Positions 27,800 to 39,910 are shown, numbered from the stretch's first letter. The stretch is DNA of 64,000 nt from Deltaproteobacteria bacterium (GCA_016178705.1 JACOST010000014.1:558001-622000), one strand, 5' to 3'. Notes: generated by a model not told the origin, from the letters alone. Made by a program: numbers and translations.

Positions 27800-28069
27800 T
27801 CATTCCGCCGTCGGATCGGACGGTGTGCTCGACGCATCACTCGCGTTTCGATATCGCGTAGAAAAGCACCAGCCCCAAATCGCCTCTCCGACGAGAAGCA
27901 AGGCGACAAGAGCCGGCGACCAGACCCAGCACCGAGAAAGGTTTGGGTCCGACGGATGGTAGTATGCGTTGATGTCTCGGGTGAGATGGTTTCCCAACGC
28001 GAATACCGTGAGACCAACCACGACAACGATCAACGCCACTCGATACCAAGCGGGGATCTGCCTTCTCAT
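27800..28069 (-). CDS. Small two-helix membrane protein
   Basis: 89 residues with two hydrophobic helices (VALIVVVVGLTVFALG and WSPALVALLLVGEAIWGW) and a short charged tail. Between them lies NAYYHPSDPNLSRC. No family recognised. It is followed by the GFA gene on the same strand. Small hydrophobic proteins of this size are common in accessory cassettes. Confidence 0.55.
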   Translation of the reverse strand: MRRQIPAWYRVALIVVVVGLTVFALGNHLTRDINAYYHPSDPNLSRCWVWSPALVALLLVGEAIWGWCFSTRYRNASDASSTPSDPTAE

Positions 28070-28565
28070 ACCGAAGTCTCAGTTCGAATCGGGCGTATCA
28101 ACGAAACCAGCAACCGCGCCAGACTTCGCGTGTTCGCCCGGCGCACCCATGCGCGCCTCATACACCCGAAGGCGTCACGGACTCAACGAACTGCGCGACG
28201 CCACTCAAGTGAGATCGAGGCGTGTTGATCTGCGGCGGCCCTCTCGCGGATGAAGAATCGCCGGCCTTCCCCGTAACTAACCTTGATGTGACAGAACATG
28301 GGTGGTGGGGTCACTGTTTGCTCGCACCAGTTGCGCGGTCGGGCAGGGTTCCAACGTGCCATTCTTAACGTCATCGAGAATGAGGTTTTGGGAGGGCGAG
28401 GCTCCCGCCGAGCCGCCGTACCATCACCGCGCCAGCGGCTCGCCGGGAGGCTCGCCCTCCCAGATTCGCCCACCGATCCATTGTTACATCAGGGCTAAAC
28501 GTGAGATCGGTCGTTCGGCGAGAGTCGTCTCGTAGATGGCGAGCGAGATCGACCACCTTCAGTGC
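28070..28565. other. 496-bp gap containing a REP-like palindrome
   Basis: No convincing gene. The notable feature is the repeat at 28390-28461. A second, imperfect inverted repeat GTGACAGAACATGGGTGGTGGGGTCAC lies at about 28287-28313. The rest shows no coding bias. Confidence 0.5.
28390..28461. repeat. REP-like palindrome (GGGAGGGCGAGGCTCCCGCCGAGC type)
   Basis: Left arm GGGAGGGCGAGGCTCCCGCC with GAGCCG pairs with right arm CGGCTCGCCGGGAGGCTCGC ending CCTCCC, around a 22-bp loop. The arms are near-perfect complements. It is a single copy in this window. Confidence 0.75.
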
Positions 28566-28937
28566 CTACAACGGTAGCACCAAGTGCGAGGGGAGATTGT
28601 CGAGCATGGTGCCGTCCGATGTGGCGAGTCGCCAACCTCTGTACATAGCGTGCGCGGCGATGAAGCGATCGAAGGGATCGCGGGTCCAGGTTAGATCGAG
28701 CGCGTGTCGAATGATTCCGGACAACGGCGGATCGTCAACCGTCCACCGTGGATCTTCGGCTGCCGCCTCGGCTGGGCGAGCGGTCTTGAAGACGCCGCGG
28801 CCGACCTCGTGCAGAAATTGCATCTCGAGCAGGGCCACCGGCGTGAACCGCAGCCTGCCGGTGTGCGGACCAAGCGGACGAGCGCGGCGGTGGCCGGCGA
28901 GCAGAAACAATACCGCGTTGGTGTCGAGCAAAATCAT
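28566..28937 (-). CDS. vapC: PIN-domain toxin (VapC-like)
   Basis: 123 residues. It begins ILLDTNAVLFLLAG (first catalytic Asp), has TPVALLEMQFL (Glu), RDPFDRFIAAHA and LATSDGTML, the order of PIN acidic residues. The ATG at 28937 overlaps the antitoxin stop by 4 bp (ATGA). A longer in-frame start at 28997 would overlap the antitoxin extensively and is rejected. Confidence 0.85.
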   Translation of the reverse strand: MILLDTNAVLFLLAGHRRARPLGPHTGRLRFTPVALLEMQFLHEVGRGVFKTARPAEAAAEDPRWTVDDPPLSGIIRHALDLTWTRDPFDRFIAAHAMYRGWRLATSDGTMLDNLPSHLVLPL

Positions 28938-29200
28938 CGTGGGCGTTTGGGGCTCCGCGGAGTCTTCAGTCGCAACCGATTGCCAGGTGCGGTCCATTCC
29001 CAGGTCCAGCCGATCTCCAGCAGTCGCGGGTCCGTGACCTGGAAGAAGGCCTTTGCGCGCGCTGAGGGGCGATTGGGCGCGTCAGCCACGAGGCGAAACC
29101 GCCGACCGCGACGCGCGATGATCACCGGCTCTCCACGCTCGGCGCGATCGAGCGCCCCGGCCAAACTCTCCCGCAACGTCGATACGGTGTACTGCTTCAT
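28934..29200 (-). CDS. Phd/YefM-type antitoxin
   Basis: 88 residues from ATG 29200: KQYTVSTLRESLAGALDRAE then GEPVIIARRGRRFRLV is the Phd fold, and the C-terminal part (DPRLLEIGWTWEW) is the toxin-wrapping arm. It precedes its PIN toxin with a 4-bp overlap. The operator palindrome at 29204-29217 lies 3 bp upstream of the start, arguing for autoregulation and for this start over the upstream ATG 29287. Confidence 0.82.
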   Translation of the reverse strand: MKQYTVSTLRESLAGALDRAERGEPVIIARRGRRFRLVADAPNRPSARAKAFFQVTDPRLLEIGWTWEWTAPGNRLRLKTPRSPKRPR

Positions 29201-29203
29201 ATG

Positions 29204-29217
29204 TGTACAGATGTACA
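29204..29217 (-). promoter_or_regulatory. Phd-VapC operator and short-leader promoter
   Basis: TGTACA-GA-TGTACA (plus strand) is a double hexamer palindrome ending 3 bp before the antitoxin ATG on the minus strand. On the minus strand TTGCAT, 17 bp, TACATC gives a plausible promoter whose -10 lies inside the palindrome. The leader would be shorter than 10 nt. Confidence 0.5.
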
Positions 29218-29267
29218 GCGGCCCGAAACCGGATGCAAACTGAGAGGGTGGTCGGCGCCGTTCGCGT

Positions 29268-30629
29268 TCAGGCCACAGGAAATTCAAACCCCTTCGGGAT
29301 TACTACGATGCCGTTGTCGGTGACTGTGAAGCGGGCGCGATCGCGTTCGAGGTCGTAGCCGATGCGCTCGCCGGCGGGGATGCGGACGCCTTTGTCGATG
29401 ATGGCGCGGCGGACTTTGGCGTGGCGGCCGATCTCGACATCGTCGAAGATGACGGCGTCTTCGACGTGCGCCCAACTGTGCACGAACACCCGCGGGCCGA
29501 GGATCGAGTGCTCGACGCGCGCGCCGCTGATGATGCAGCCGTTGCCGGCCAGTGAGTCGAGCAGTTGCCCTTCACGTTCGACGCCGCGGAATACCGTCTT
29601 CGCCGGCGGCGCTTGCACTTGGTAGGTGCGGATCGGCCACTCGGAGTCGTAGAGGTTGAACGTCGGGCTGACCGAAACCAAATCCATGTTCGCGTCGAAG
29701 TAACTGTCGAGCGTGCCAATGTCGCGCCAGTACTTCACCCCACCGCTGTTGCGATCGCGAAAAGGATAGGCGAAGACGCGGCGGCCGCTCTGCATCATGT
29801 GCGGGATGATGTCTTTGCCGAAGTCGTGGTGACTGTCGCGCACGGCATCGCCGCGTAGTTCGCGCACCAGCACGTCGGTGTTGAAGACGTAAATCCCCAT
29901 CGAGGCGAGCGCACAGTCGGGATTGTCCGGCATCGGCTCTGGATCGTCCGGCTTCTCGTGGAACGAGCGAATGCGCCACGCATCGTCGGCGGCCATGACG
30001 CCCAAGCGGCGGGCTTCCGCGCGTGGCACCTCGGTGCACGCCACGGTCAGCTCGGCGTGGCTGCGCAAGTGCGCCGCGATCATCTCGCTGTAGTCCATCT
30101 TGTAGATGTGATCGCCGCCGAGCACGAGCACCAGCGCCGGCCGCTCCATCTCGATGGTGTAGATGTTCTGGAACAACGCGTCGGCCGTGCCTTGATACCA
30201 GCGATCGCTCGATCGCTGCTGCGGGGGAATCACGTCGACGCCTTCGTCGAGCTCGCGCTGCAAAATGTTCCACGCCTGCTTGATGTGACGGTCGAGCGAA
30301 TACGACTTGTACTGCGTCAGCACGTGCATGCGCCGAATGCCGGAGTTGATGCAGTTGGAGAGCGTGAAGTCGATGATGCGGTAGTTGCCGCCGAACGGGA
30401 CCGCTGGCTTGGCGCGATCGCGGGTGAGCGGGGCGAGGCGTTCGCCCTGACCGCCGGCCAACACCATCGCTACCGTCTGTCGCAAGACGCTACCGACCTG
30501 AACGTTGTCGGTGCGAACCGTTGCATTGCGCAGCGCACGCCACTCGGTTGAGCGAATCGACTCGTGCGAGTCGTGCAGACGCCACGGCGACGGCGAATCG
30601 GTCCAGCGACTTTCGACTGCGACAGCCAT
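29268..30629 (-). CDS. glgC: Glucose-1-phosphate adenylyltransferase
   Basis: 453 residues. AMVLAGGQGERLAPLTRDRA is the nucleotidyltransferase loop, KPAVPFGGNYRIIDFTLSN follows, then LVLGGDHIYKMDY, FHEKPDD and GVKYWRDIGTLDSYF, with a C-terminal left-handed beta-helix. It makes ADP-glucose for glycogen synthesis. It starts 18 bp after the STAS-sigma gene on the same strand, so the two look like an operon. The N-terminal extension before VRTDNVQVGS is longer than usual; an internal start is possible. Confidence 0.93.
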   Translation of the reverse strand: MAVAVESRWTDSPSPWRLHDSHESIRSTEWRALRNATVRTDNVQVGSVLRQTVAMVLAGGQGERLAPLTRDRAKPAVPFGGNYRIIDFTLSNCINSGIRRMHVLTQYKSYSLDRHIKQAWNILQRELDEGVDVIPPQQRSSDRWYQGTADALFQNIYTIEMERPALVLVLGGDHIYKMDYSEMIAAHLRSHAELTVACTEVPRAEARRLGVMAADDAWRIRSFHEKPDDPEPMPDNPDCALASMGIYVFNTDVLVRELRGDAVRDSHHDFGKDIIPHMMQSGRRVFAYPFRDRNSGGVKYWRDIGTLDSYFDANMDLVSVSPTFNLYDSEWPIRTYQVQAPPAKTVFRGVEREGQLLDSLAGNGCIISGARVEHSILGPRVFVHSWAHVEDAVIFDDVEIGRHAKVRRAIIDKGVRIPAGERIGYDLERDRARFTVTDNGIVVIPKGFEFPVA

Positions 30630-30647
30630 TGTATGGCTCCGGCCCCC

Positions 30648-31544
30648 TTACGCCGTGTGTGCGGCGTTGAGCGGCATGGACTCCGCGGCTTGGAACTCGC
30701 GCTCCAACAACGTCCGCAGCGCTTGGCGAGCGCGGTGGAGGCGCACTTTGACGGCGTTGGGCGTGACGCCGAGCAGAGCGGCAACTTCCTCGGTGTCCAG
30801 CTCTTCGATGTCGCGCATCATCAGCACGGTGCGATAGGTCTCCGGCAGCCGTTCGATGCAGGCGCGGACCTGCGCGCGGGTCTCGCGCTGCTCCAGCAGG
30901 TCGGCGCTCGGCGCGCCCCATTGGCGCGGATCATCGACGTGGTACCCCTGGTCGTCGAAGCGAGGCAGCAACTCATCGATTGATTGCTCGGGCTTGCGGC
31001 GACGGCGGCGCAGCTTCATCAGCGCGGCGTTGACGACGATGCGATGCAGCCAGGTGGAGAGTTGCGAACCGCCGCTGAAGCTCTTGAGGCCGCTGAACGC
31101 CGACAGAAGCGCGTCTTGGACGGCATCGCGGGCGTCGTCTTCGCTCTTCATCAAACGGCGGGCGGTGGCGAGCATGCGGCCACCGTACTCGCGCACGAGC
31201 TGCTCGAAGGCTGGCTCATCGCCACTGCGCAGTCGTGCGAGCAGATTGCTCTCAGCGGTGGGCGCGTCGGCCTGCGCAGCCACGGTGTGATCGTTGCGCA
31301 ATAGCTCTTGGAGAAATCCGGAACAGCCGAGGAGGACCGCTCCATCGTGTTCGAGACGCCGCAAGCCCGCATGGGCTGCGCGGTCAACGAAGGTGACGCC
31401 AGCGAGGTCCAGAAACACCGGCTGCGATGATGCGAACATCTGTACTGATCCGCTCAGTTCGTCCATATCTCCCTCCGTGATGCGTCCCTCGACACGCAGC
31501 AGTGCTGCGCTACCGTTCTCACTTGCTCGCGTAATTCGAATCAT
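30648..31544 (-). CDS. STAS-domain/ECF sigma factor fusion
   Basis: 298 residues. The first 90 (VEGRITEGDMDELSGSV then PVFLDLAGVTFVDRAAHAGL) have the STAS/anti-anti-sigma layout, including the segment that normally carries the phosphorylated Ser: here FVDRAAHAGL has no Ser at that place. From about 100 comes an ECF sigma factor: sigma-2 (FEQLVREYGGRMLATARRLM ... DARDAVQDALLSAF) and sigma-4 (IERLPETYRTVLMMRDIEEL ... VAALLGVTPNAVKVRLHRAR). It would recruit RNA polymerase, with the STAS part perhaps binding a regulator. It appears to be co-transcribed with glgC. Confidence 0.88.
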   Translation of the reverse strand: MIRITRASENGSAALLRVEGRITEGDMDELSGSVQMFASSQPVFLDLAGVTFVDRAAHAGLRRLEHDGAVLLGCSGFLQELLRNDHTVAAQADAPTAESNLLARLRSGDEPAFEQLVREYGGRMLATARRLMKSEDDARDAVQDALLSAFSGLKSFSGGSQLSTWLHRIVVNAALMKLRRRRRKPEQSIDELLPRFDDQGYHVDDPRQWGAPSADLLEQRETRAQVRACIERLPETYRTVLMMRDIEELDTEEVAALLGVTPNAVKVRLHRARQALRTLLEREFQAAESMPLNAAHTA

Positions 31545-31668
31545 CTTGAGCTAGGGACAGAGCAACGGCTGTGCCGCACTGCTGAGCCGGCGCAACTAAC
31601 TGGAACGAGTGTGCGAGGAGATGAGATCCGCGAAACGGTCGTGAGGCAGCCCGCGAAATATCGCGGAT

Positions 31669-34977
<3,309 letters not shown>

Positions 34978-35103
34978 GACAGCGCCATCTTGTGGCTCGG
35001 CGAGTTCGCGCACACGTCCCAGTCTGCTTCCTTGCGATGCGCATATCTTGCACTCGGGAACAACCTGAGTCTACCCGCTCATCGGTGACGGCCCCTTCGG
35101 GTC

Positions 35104-35832
35104 TCAGACGACCGTGCGCAGGGCGCGGCGGGCGGTGCGCGTAACCAGGGTGGTCACCACGACGGTGGCCACCAAGCCGAGCCCGAGCACCGCGTAGTAG
35201 CCCGCGCCCTTTTCAACGGCGGCGCCGCCGGCGAGGGCGGCGACATCGCCGGCGAGTTTTCCATAGTAAACGTAGAGGACAGTGCCGGGCAGCATGCCGA
35301 GTGAGGCGACGACGTAATCAAGGAAGCGCACGTGAGTCAGCCCGAGCGTGTAGTTGAGGAGATTGAAGGGGAACACCGGCGACAGCCGGAGCAGAAACAC
35401 GATGCGGCGGCCCTGCGCGCCAACGGCGCGATCGATCGCGGCGAAACGCGCGTTGCCCGCCAGGCGTCGCTCAATGGCGGACCGCGCGATGTAGCGCGAC
35501 ACGCAAAACGCCGCCGATGCGCCGAGCGTCGCGGCGATGAAGACGTACACAACGCCCGCACCCAATCCGAAGATCGCTCCCGCCGCCAAGGTCAGCAGCG
35601 AACCCGGCAGAAAGGCGACCGTCGCGAGCGCGTAACCGATGATGAATACGACCGGGCCCAACGCGCCGAGGCCGTTCACCCAGGTCGCGAACTGCGGAAT
35701 GTACCCGCCAGCTTGGCGCGCCAGCACGAGGACCCCGGTCAACGCGGCCAAAATCACGACGGCTCGCACGAGCGTGAGTCGTTGCGGTGCTCGGTCGCTC
35801 ATCGCCGCGGGGTTGTCGATCAAGTCTTCCAT
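35104..35832 (-). CDS. TVP38/TMEM64 (DedA-like) membrane protein
   Basis: 242 residues with several membrane helices. ALATVAFLPGSLLTLAAGAIFG and LLRLSPVFPFNLLNYTLGLT are the VTT-domain signatures (FxPGxxLxxxxGxxFG and RxxPxxPxxLxNYxxG). This family includes DedA-type lipid scramblases or transporters. GAGGAG lies just before ATG 35832. It is divergent from the glucose dehydrogenase gene, with about 90 bp between them. Confidence 0.9.
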   Translation of the reverse strand: MEDLIDNPAAMSDRAPQRLTLVRAVVILAALTGVLVLARQAGGYIPQFATWVNGLGALGPVVFIIGYALATVAFLPGSLLTLAAGAIFGLGAGVVYVFIAATLGASAAFCVSRYIARSAIERRLAGNARFAAIDRAVGAQGRRIVFLLRLSPVFPFNLLNYTLGLTHVRFLDYVVASLGMLPGTVLYVYYGKLAGDVAALAGGAAVEKGAGYYAVLGLGLVATVVVTTLVTRTARRALRTVV

Positions 35833-35922
35833 TCGTCGCTTCTCCTCTTCAGCATTGGGTGCCGCAGACGCAATCCTGGTTTCACCCTGGAAACCTGTGC
35901 CGAACGGTGGCATCGAAGGGCC

Positions 35923-37032
35923 ATGAAAGCCATTGCCGTCTTCCCGAAGACCCGCACGGCGGATCTGATCGTTCACCCGGCGCCGACGATCTCGGCACCG
36001 ACCGACGTCAAGTTGCGCATACTCGAGGTGGGGATCTGCGGCACCGACCGCGAAATCTGTACGTTCGAGTATGGGACGCCGCCGACCGGCTCGGACTATC
36101 TCGTCATTGGACACGAATCGCTCGGTGAAGTAGTCGAGATCGGTTCCGCGGTCTCACGGGTCAAGGTTGGCGATCTGGTGGTGCCGATGGTCCGTCGCCC
36201 GTGCGCGCACGCGGAGTGCGTTGCCTGTCGCGCCGGGCGACAAGACTTTTGTTACACCGGCGACTTCACCGAGCGCGGTATCGGCGGCCGGCACGGTTTC
36301 ATGACGGAGTTCGTGGTCGACGATCAGCAGTACATGAACGTCGTGCCGCACACGTTGCGCGACGTGGCGATTCTGGTCGAGCCGCTGACGATCGCGGAAA
36401 AGGCGCTCACCCAGATCTTTCAAGTGCAGAAGCGATTGCCGTGGGCGACTCCGCCCGAGCCTGGCCAAGCCCGCGATCATGGCCACCGGGCGGTCGTGCT
36501 CGGCGCCGGACCGGTGGGCTTGCTGGGTGCGATGGCCCTGCGGGTAGCGGGGTTGGAGACCTACGTCTACTCGCGTGAGCCGGCGCCCAATCCGAAATCC
36601 CAACTCGTCGAAGCCATCGGCGCGCACTACGTGTCGTCTGCCACCGACTCAGTCGCGCAACTCGCCGCGCGGGTCGGCAACATCGACGTCGTGTATGAAG
36701 CGACAGGTGCGTCAGGCCTGTCGTTCGAGGTGATGAAAGTTCTCGGCATCAACGGGGTGTTCGTTTTCACCGGAGTGCCGGGTCGCAAGGCGCCGATCGA
36801 GGTCGACACCGATCTGATCATGCGCGACGCGGTGCTCAAGAATCAGGTGATCTTCGGCACCGTCAACGCCGGACGCGAGACGTTCGAAGATGCCATTCGC
36901 GACCTCGGCATCTTCGTGCAGCGCTGGCCGCAGGCGGTCGCCTCGCTGATTACTGGTCGGTTTCCGATCGAAGCCTATCGCGACTTGTTGTTCGGCCAGC
37001 CGACGGGCATCAAGAATGTCATCCGCCCGTGA
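35923..37032 (+). CDS. Glucose 1-dehydrogenase-like zinc-dependent medium-chain dehydrogenase
   Basis: 369 residues. Zn ligands CGTDREI and GHESLGEVVEIG; structural-zinc-like Cys/His cluster RRPCAHAECVACRAGRQDFC; substrate loop TGDFTERGIGGRHGFM; Rossmann motif VLGAGPVGLLGAMA. The order and the TERGIGGRHGF motif match archaeal-type glucose dehydrogenases. It should oxidise glucose (or another aldose) to the lactone. The stop overlaps the next gene by 17 bp. With the SMP-30 lactonase-like protein, a glucose-to-gluconate route is possible. Confidence 0.88.
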   Translation: MKAIAVFPKTRTADLIVHPAPTISAPTDVKLRILEVGICGTDREICTFEYGTPPTGSDYLVIGHESLGEVVEIGSAVSRVKVGDLVVPMVRRPCAHAECVACRAGRQDFCYTGDFTERGIGGRHGFMTEFVVDDQQYMNVVPHTLRDVAILVEPLTIAEKALTQIFQVQKRLPWATPPEPGQARDHGHRAVVLGAGPVGLLGAMALRVAGLETYVYSREPAPNPKSQLVEAIGAHYVSSATDSVAQLAARVGNIDVVYEATGASGLSFEVMKVLGINGVFVFTGVPGRKAPIEVDTDLIMRDAVLKNQVIFGTVNAGRETFEDAIRDLGIFVQRWPQAVASLITGRFPIEAYRDLLFGQPTGIKNVIRP

Positions 37033-38977
37033 TCCAAAAGCCTATGATCCGAAAGCCGAGTGGCTCGAGGCCGACGGTCTCGGCGGGTTCGCTTCGGGGA
37101 CCGTCGCTGGAACGCGCACTCGGCGCTACCACGCCCTCCTACTCGCGGCGACCACAGCGCCCACCGGACGAATGGTCCTGGTCAATGGATTCGATGCGTG
37201 GGTGGAGACGGCGAGCGAACGGTTTGCGATCTCGTCGCAGGCGTACACGCCGGGCGTGATCCATCCTGATGGCGCACGGCGGATCTATCACATGGCCATC
37301 GATCCGTGGCCACGCTGGCGCTTTCGCCTCGGTGACGGCACCGTGGTCGAACAAGAGATCTTCGTGCCGCACGGCACGGCCATGGCTGTCGTATGCTGGC
37401 ACCTCGCCGAGCACGCTGAGGGCAGTGAGCGCGCGATCCTATCGATCCGTCCGTTTCTCTCGGGGCGCGACTATCATTCACTGCATCACGAAAACCCCGC
37501 GTTTCGATTCGAGGCCGAACGGCACAGTGAACGATTGGTGTGGCGTCCGTACCCAGGTGTCCCGGCTGTCATCGCGCTCACCAATGGCGAGTACCTCCAC
37601 CAGCCAGACTGGTATCGCAGTTTCACGTACGACGCCGAGCGCGCACGCGGGCTCGACTCCACCGAGGACCTCGCGTCGCCGGGCGTCTTTCGCTGGGATC
37701 TGACGGCCGCCGACGCGGTGTGGATTGTCGCGGCCGAAGGCTGCGGTCGTGACGCACTCAAAGCTGACGAATCGGCAGCTGACTGCGCGGCGCGATTGCG
37801 CGCGGTCGAAACCCGCCGGCGAAAATTCCCGTCGCGTTTGCACCGCGCTGCCGACGCCTACATCGTCGAGCGCGAGCGGGGCAAAACGATCGTCGCCGGC
37901 TACCCATGGTTCACCGATTGGGGCCGCGACACCTTCATCGCCATGCGCGGACTCTGTCTCGCCACCGGCCGACTCGACGACGCGCGCGCCATCCTGCTCG
38001 ACTGGGCGGCCGCGGTTTCCGAGGGCATGCTGCCCAATCGCTTCCCCGATCACGGCGCCGCTCCGGAGTTCAACGCGGTCGACGCGTCGCTGTGGTTCAT
38101 CATCGCGGTGCACGATTTTCTCCAGGTGGCGAAGGCGAACAAGAAGCGCGTGACCGCGCGCGATCAAAAGACATTGCAGGCGGCGATGACGAGTATCTTG
38201 GACGGCTACGCGAAGGGCACGCGCTACGGCATTCGGCTCGACGCCGACGGCTTGATCGCCGCCGGCGAACCGGGCGTGCAACTGACTTGGATGGATGCGA
38301 AGGTCGGTGACTGGGTGGTGACACCGCGCAGCGGCAAGCCGGTCGAGATCCAAGCTCTGTGGCTCAATGCGCTGCGCATCGCCGGCGCGGGTTCCGAACG
38401 ATGGGCGTCAGTCTTTGCGCGCGGCTACGAATCGTTCCGCGCCCGCTTCTGGAACGAAGCGGGTGGCTATCTCTACGACGTGGTCGATTGCGATCATCGC
38501 GCCGGCACGGTCGACCCGGCGTTCCGGCCGAACCAGATCTTCGCGGTGGGCGGTCTCCCCTACCCCGTGCTCGATGGTGACCGCGCTCGCCGTGTTGTAG
38601 CTGCGGTTGAAGAGCGTCTGCTGACACCAATCGGTTTGCGTTCGCTGGCTCCCGGCGAAACGGGATACATCGGACGCTACCAAGGCGGCGTGCGCGAGCG
38701 TGACGGTGCCTATCACCAAGGGACCGTATGGCCATGGCTGCTGGGGCCGTTCGTCGAGGCGTGGGTGCGCGTGCGTGGCGACACCACCGCCGCCAAGCGC
38801 GAGGCGCGCACCAAATTTCTTGAGCCTTTGTTGCGTCAGTTGGACGGTGCGGCGCTCGGCCACATCGCCGAGGTTGCCGACGGTGATCCACCGCATACGC
38901 CAGGAGGCTGCCCGTTCCAGGCGTGGTCGGTCGGTGAAGCCCTCCGGCTCGACCAGGTTGTGCTCAAGACCGACTAG
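37016..38977 (+). CDS. Amylo-alpha-1,6-glucosidase / glycogen debranching enzyme
   Basis: 653 residues. The N-terminal part (EWLEADGLGGFASGTVAG then RRYHALLLAA) and GYPWFTDWGRDTFIAMRGL, GMLPNRFPDHG, NAVDASLWFI and QLTWMDAKVGDW are the signatures of bacterial GDE/amylo-alpha-1,6-glucosidases; YHQGTVWPWLLGPF lies at the C-terminal end. It removes branch glucose from glycogen, releasing free glucose. The 17-bp overlap with glucose dehydrogenase couples it to glucose oxidation. Confidence 0.92.
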   Translation: MSSARDPKAYDPKAEWLEADGLGGFASGTVAGTRTRRYHALLLAATTAPTGRMVLVNGFDAWVETASERFAISSQAYTPGVIHPDGARRIYHMAIDPWPRWRFRLGDGTVVEQEIFVPHGTAMAVVCWHLAEHAEGSERAILSIRPFLSGRDYHSLHHENPAFRFEAERHSERLVWRPYPGVPAVIALTNGEYLHQPDWYRSFTYDAERARGLDSTEDLASPGVFRWDLTAADAVWIVAAEGCGRDALKADESAADCAARLRAVETRRRKFPSRLHRAADAYIVERERGKTIVAGYPWFTDWGRDTFIAMRGLCLATGRLDDARAILLDWAAAVSEGMLPNRFPDHGAAPEFNAVDASLWFIIAVHDFLQVAKANKKRVTARDQKTLQAAMTSILDGYAKGTRYGIRLDADGLIAAGEPGVQLTWMDAKVGDWVVTPRSGKPVEIQALWLNALRIAGAGSERWASVFARGYESFRARFWNEAGGYLYDVVDCDHRAGTVDPAFRPNQIFAVGGLPYPVLDGDRARRVVAAVEERLLTPIGLRSLAPGETGYIGRYQGGVRERDGAYHQGTVWPWLLGPFVEAWVRVRGDTTAAKREARTKFLEPLLRQLDGAALGHIAEVADGDPPHTPGGCPFQAWSVGEALRLDQVVLKTD

Positions 38978-39027
38978 CCCAGTGTCGTGTCTCGCAAGTA
39001 TCAGTAACATGCGATCTTCTCTGAATC

Positions 39028-39108
39028 GTAGGGGCGATGCATGCATCGCCCTCCGTCTTCTGCGCAGTGGGCGCGTCAATTCGCGGGCGACGCATGCATC
39101 GCCCCTAC
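39028..39108. repeat. Paired-palindrome REP element, copy 2
   Basis: Arms GGGCGATGCATGCATCGCCC and GGGCGACGCATGCATCGCCC, with the same GTAG and CTAC ends as copy 1 at 10703-10778. The variable bases flanking GCATGC change in matched pairs, except one mismatch in the right arm. It sits in the 210-bp gap before the Lnt operon. Confidence 0.85.
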
Positions 39109-39187
39109 AGGGAAGGGGACATCTCGCCACATGTCCGCTTGCGCCCGCGACCGGCTCTTCATATCGTAGCGCCGCAAACCAGCGGCG

Positions 39188-39910
39188 ATGGCGAACGCAA
39201 CACCACCGACGAAGCAGCGGGTAGATGACGACGGCGTCCGGATCGTCGAGACCACGGGCGTGCGCAGCAGTGTCTGGTTGCTCGCATTGGCGCTCGGACT
39301 CGTCGGCGTTGCCGTGATCCTGTTTGTCCGGCCGATGTCCAATCGCACCGTGAGCCACATCGACGAACCGCGACGGGCGCCGGCGAACAACGCGATGGCG
39401 AGCAACAAACTTCCCGCGCAACAACAGCCAGTGCCGGTGCCGGTGGTGCCACGAGTACCGCCGAGCGCCGCCGATGCAGCGGGCGGCGCCGTTGCGCCTG
39501 CAGGCCAGAAGGTCGCCCAACCGAACGCGGCCCAACCAAACGCCGCCCCCGATGACGATGCGGCGGCACCGGAGGCACCCGAGGCACCGATGTTCGGCCC
39601 GTTGGTGGCGGGTGAGGGCATTGCGGTGTTTCCGCCGCCGGGAACCAAGCCGATCAAGCGCGGCATCCTCGTGCCCGAGGACTTCGAATTGCCGCCCGGC
39701 TACGTGCGCCACTACCAGGCCACCGATGACGGCGAACGGGTGCCTGCCATTTTGATGTTCCATCCCGACTACCAGCCGGTCGACGAACGCGGCGCGCCGA
39801 TCAAATTGCCTGCGGACCGCGTCGTCCCGCCCGAGATGGCCCCGCCCGGTTTGCCGATCCAGATGTTGGAAGTTCCTGACGACGGCACCGCGCCGGGCTC
39901 CACGCCGTGA
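39188..39910 (+). CDS. Single-pass membrane protein with Pro-rich linker, unknown
   Basis: 240 residues. A short cytoplasmic N-terminus, one helix (WLLALALGLVGVAVILFV), a long Pro/Ala/Gln-rich linker (about 65-135), and a compact C-terminal part with GEGIAVFPPPGTKPIKRGIL, VPEDFELPPGYVRHYQATDD and RVVPPEMAPPGLPIQMLEVP. Family not recognised. The stop overlaps the Lnt start by 4 bp (GTGA), so the two are coupled; it may act in envelope biogenesis. This is position-based inference. Confidence 0.7.
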   Translation: MANATPPTKQRVDDDGVRIVETTGVRSSVWLLALALGLVGVAVILFVRPMSNRTVSHIDEPRRAPANNAMASNKLPAQQQPVPVPVVPRVPPSAADAAGGAVAPAGQKVAQPNAAQPNAAPDDDAAAPEAPEAPMFGPLVAGEGIAVFPPPGTKPIKRGILVPEDFELPPGYVRHYQATDDGERVPAILMFHPDYQPVDERGAPIKLPADRVVPPEMAPPGLPIQMLEVPDDGTAPGSTP

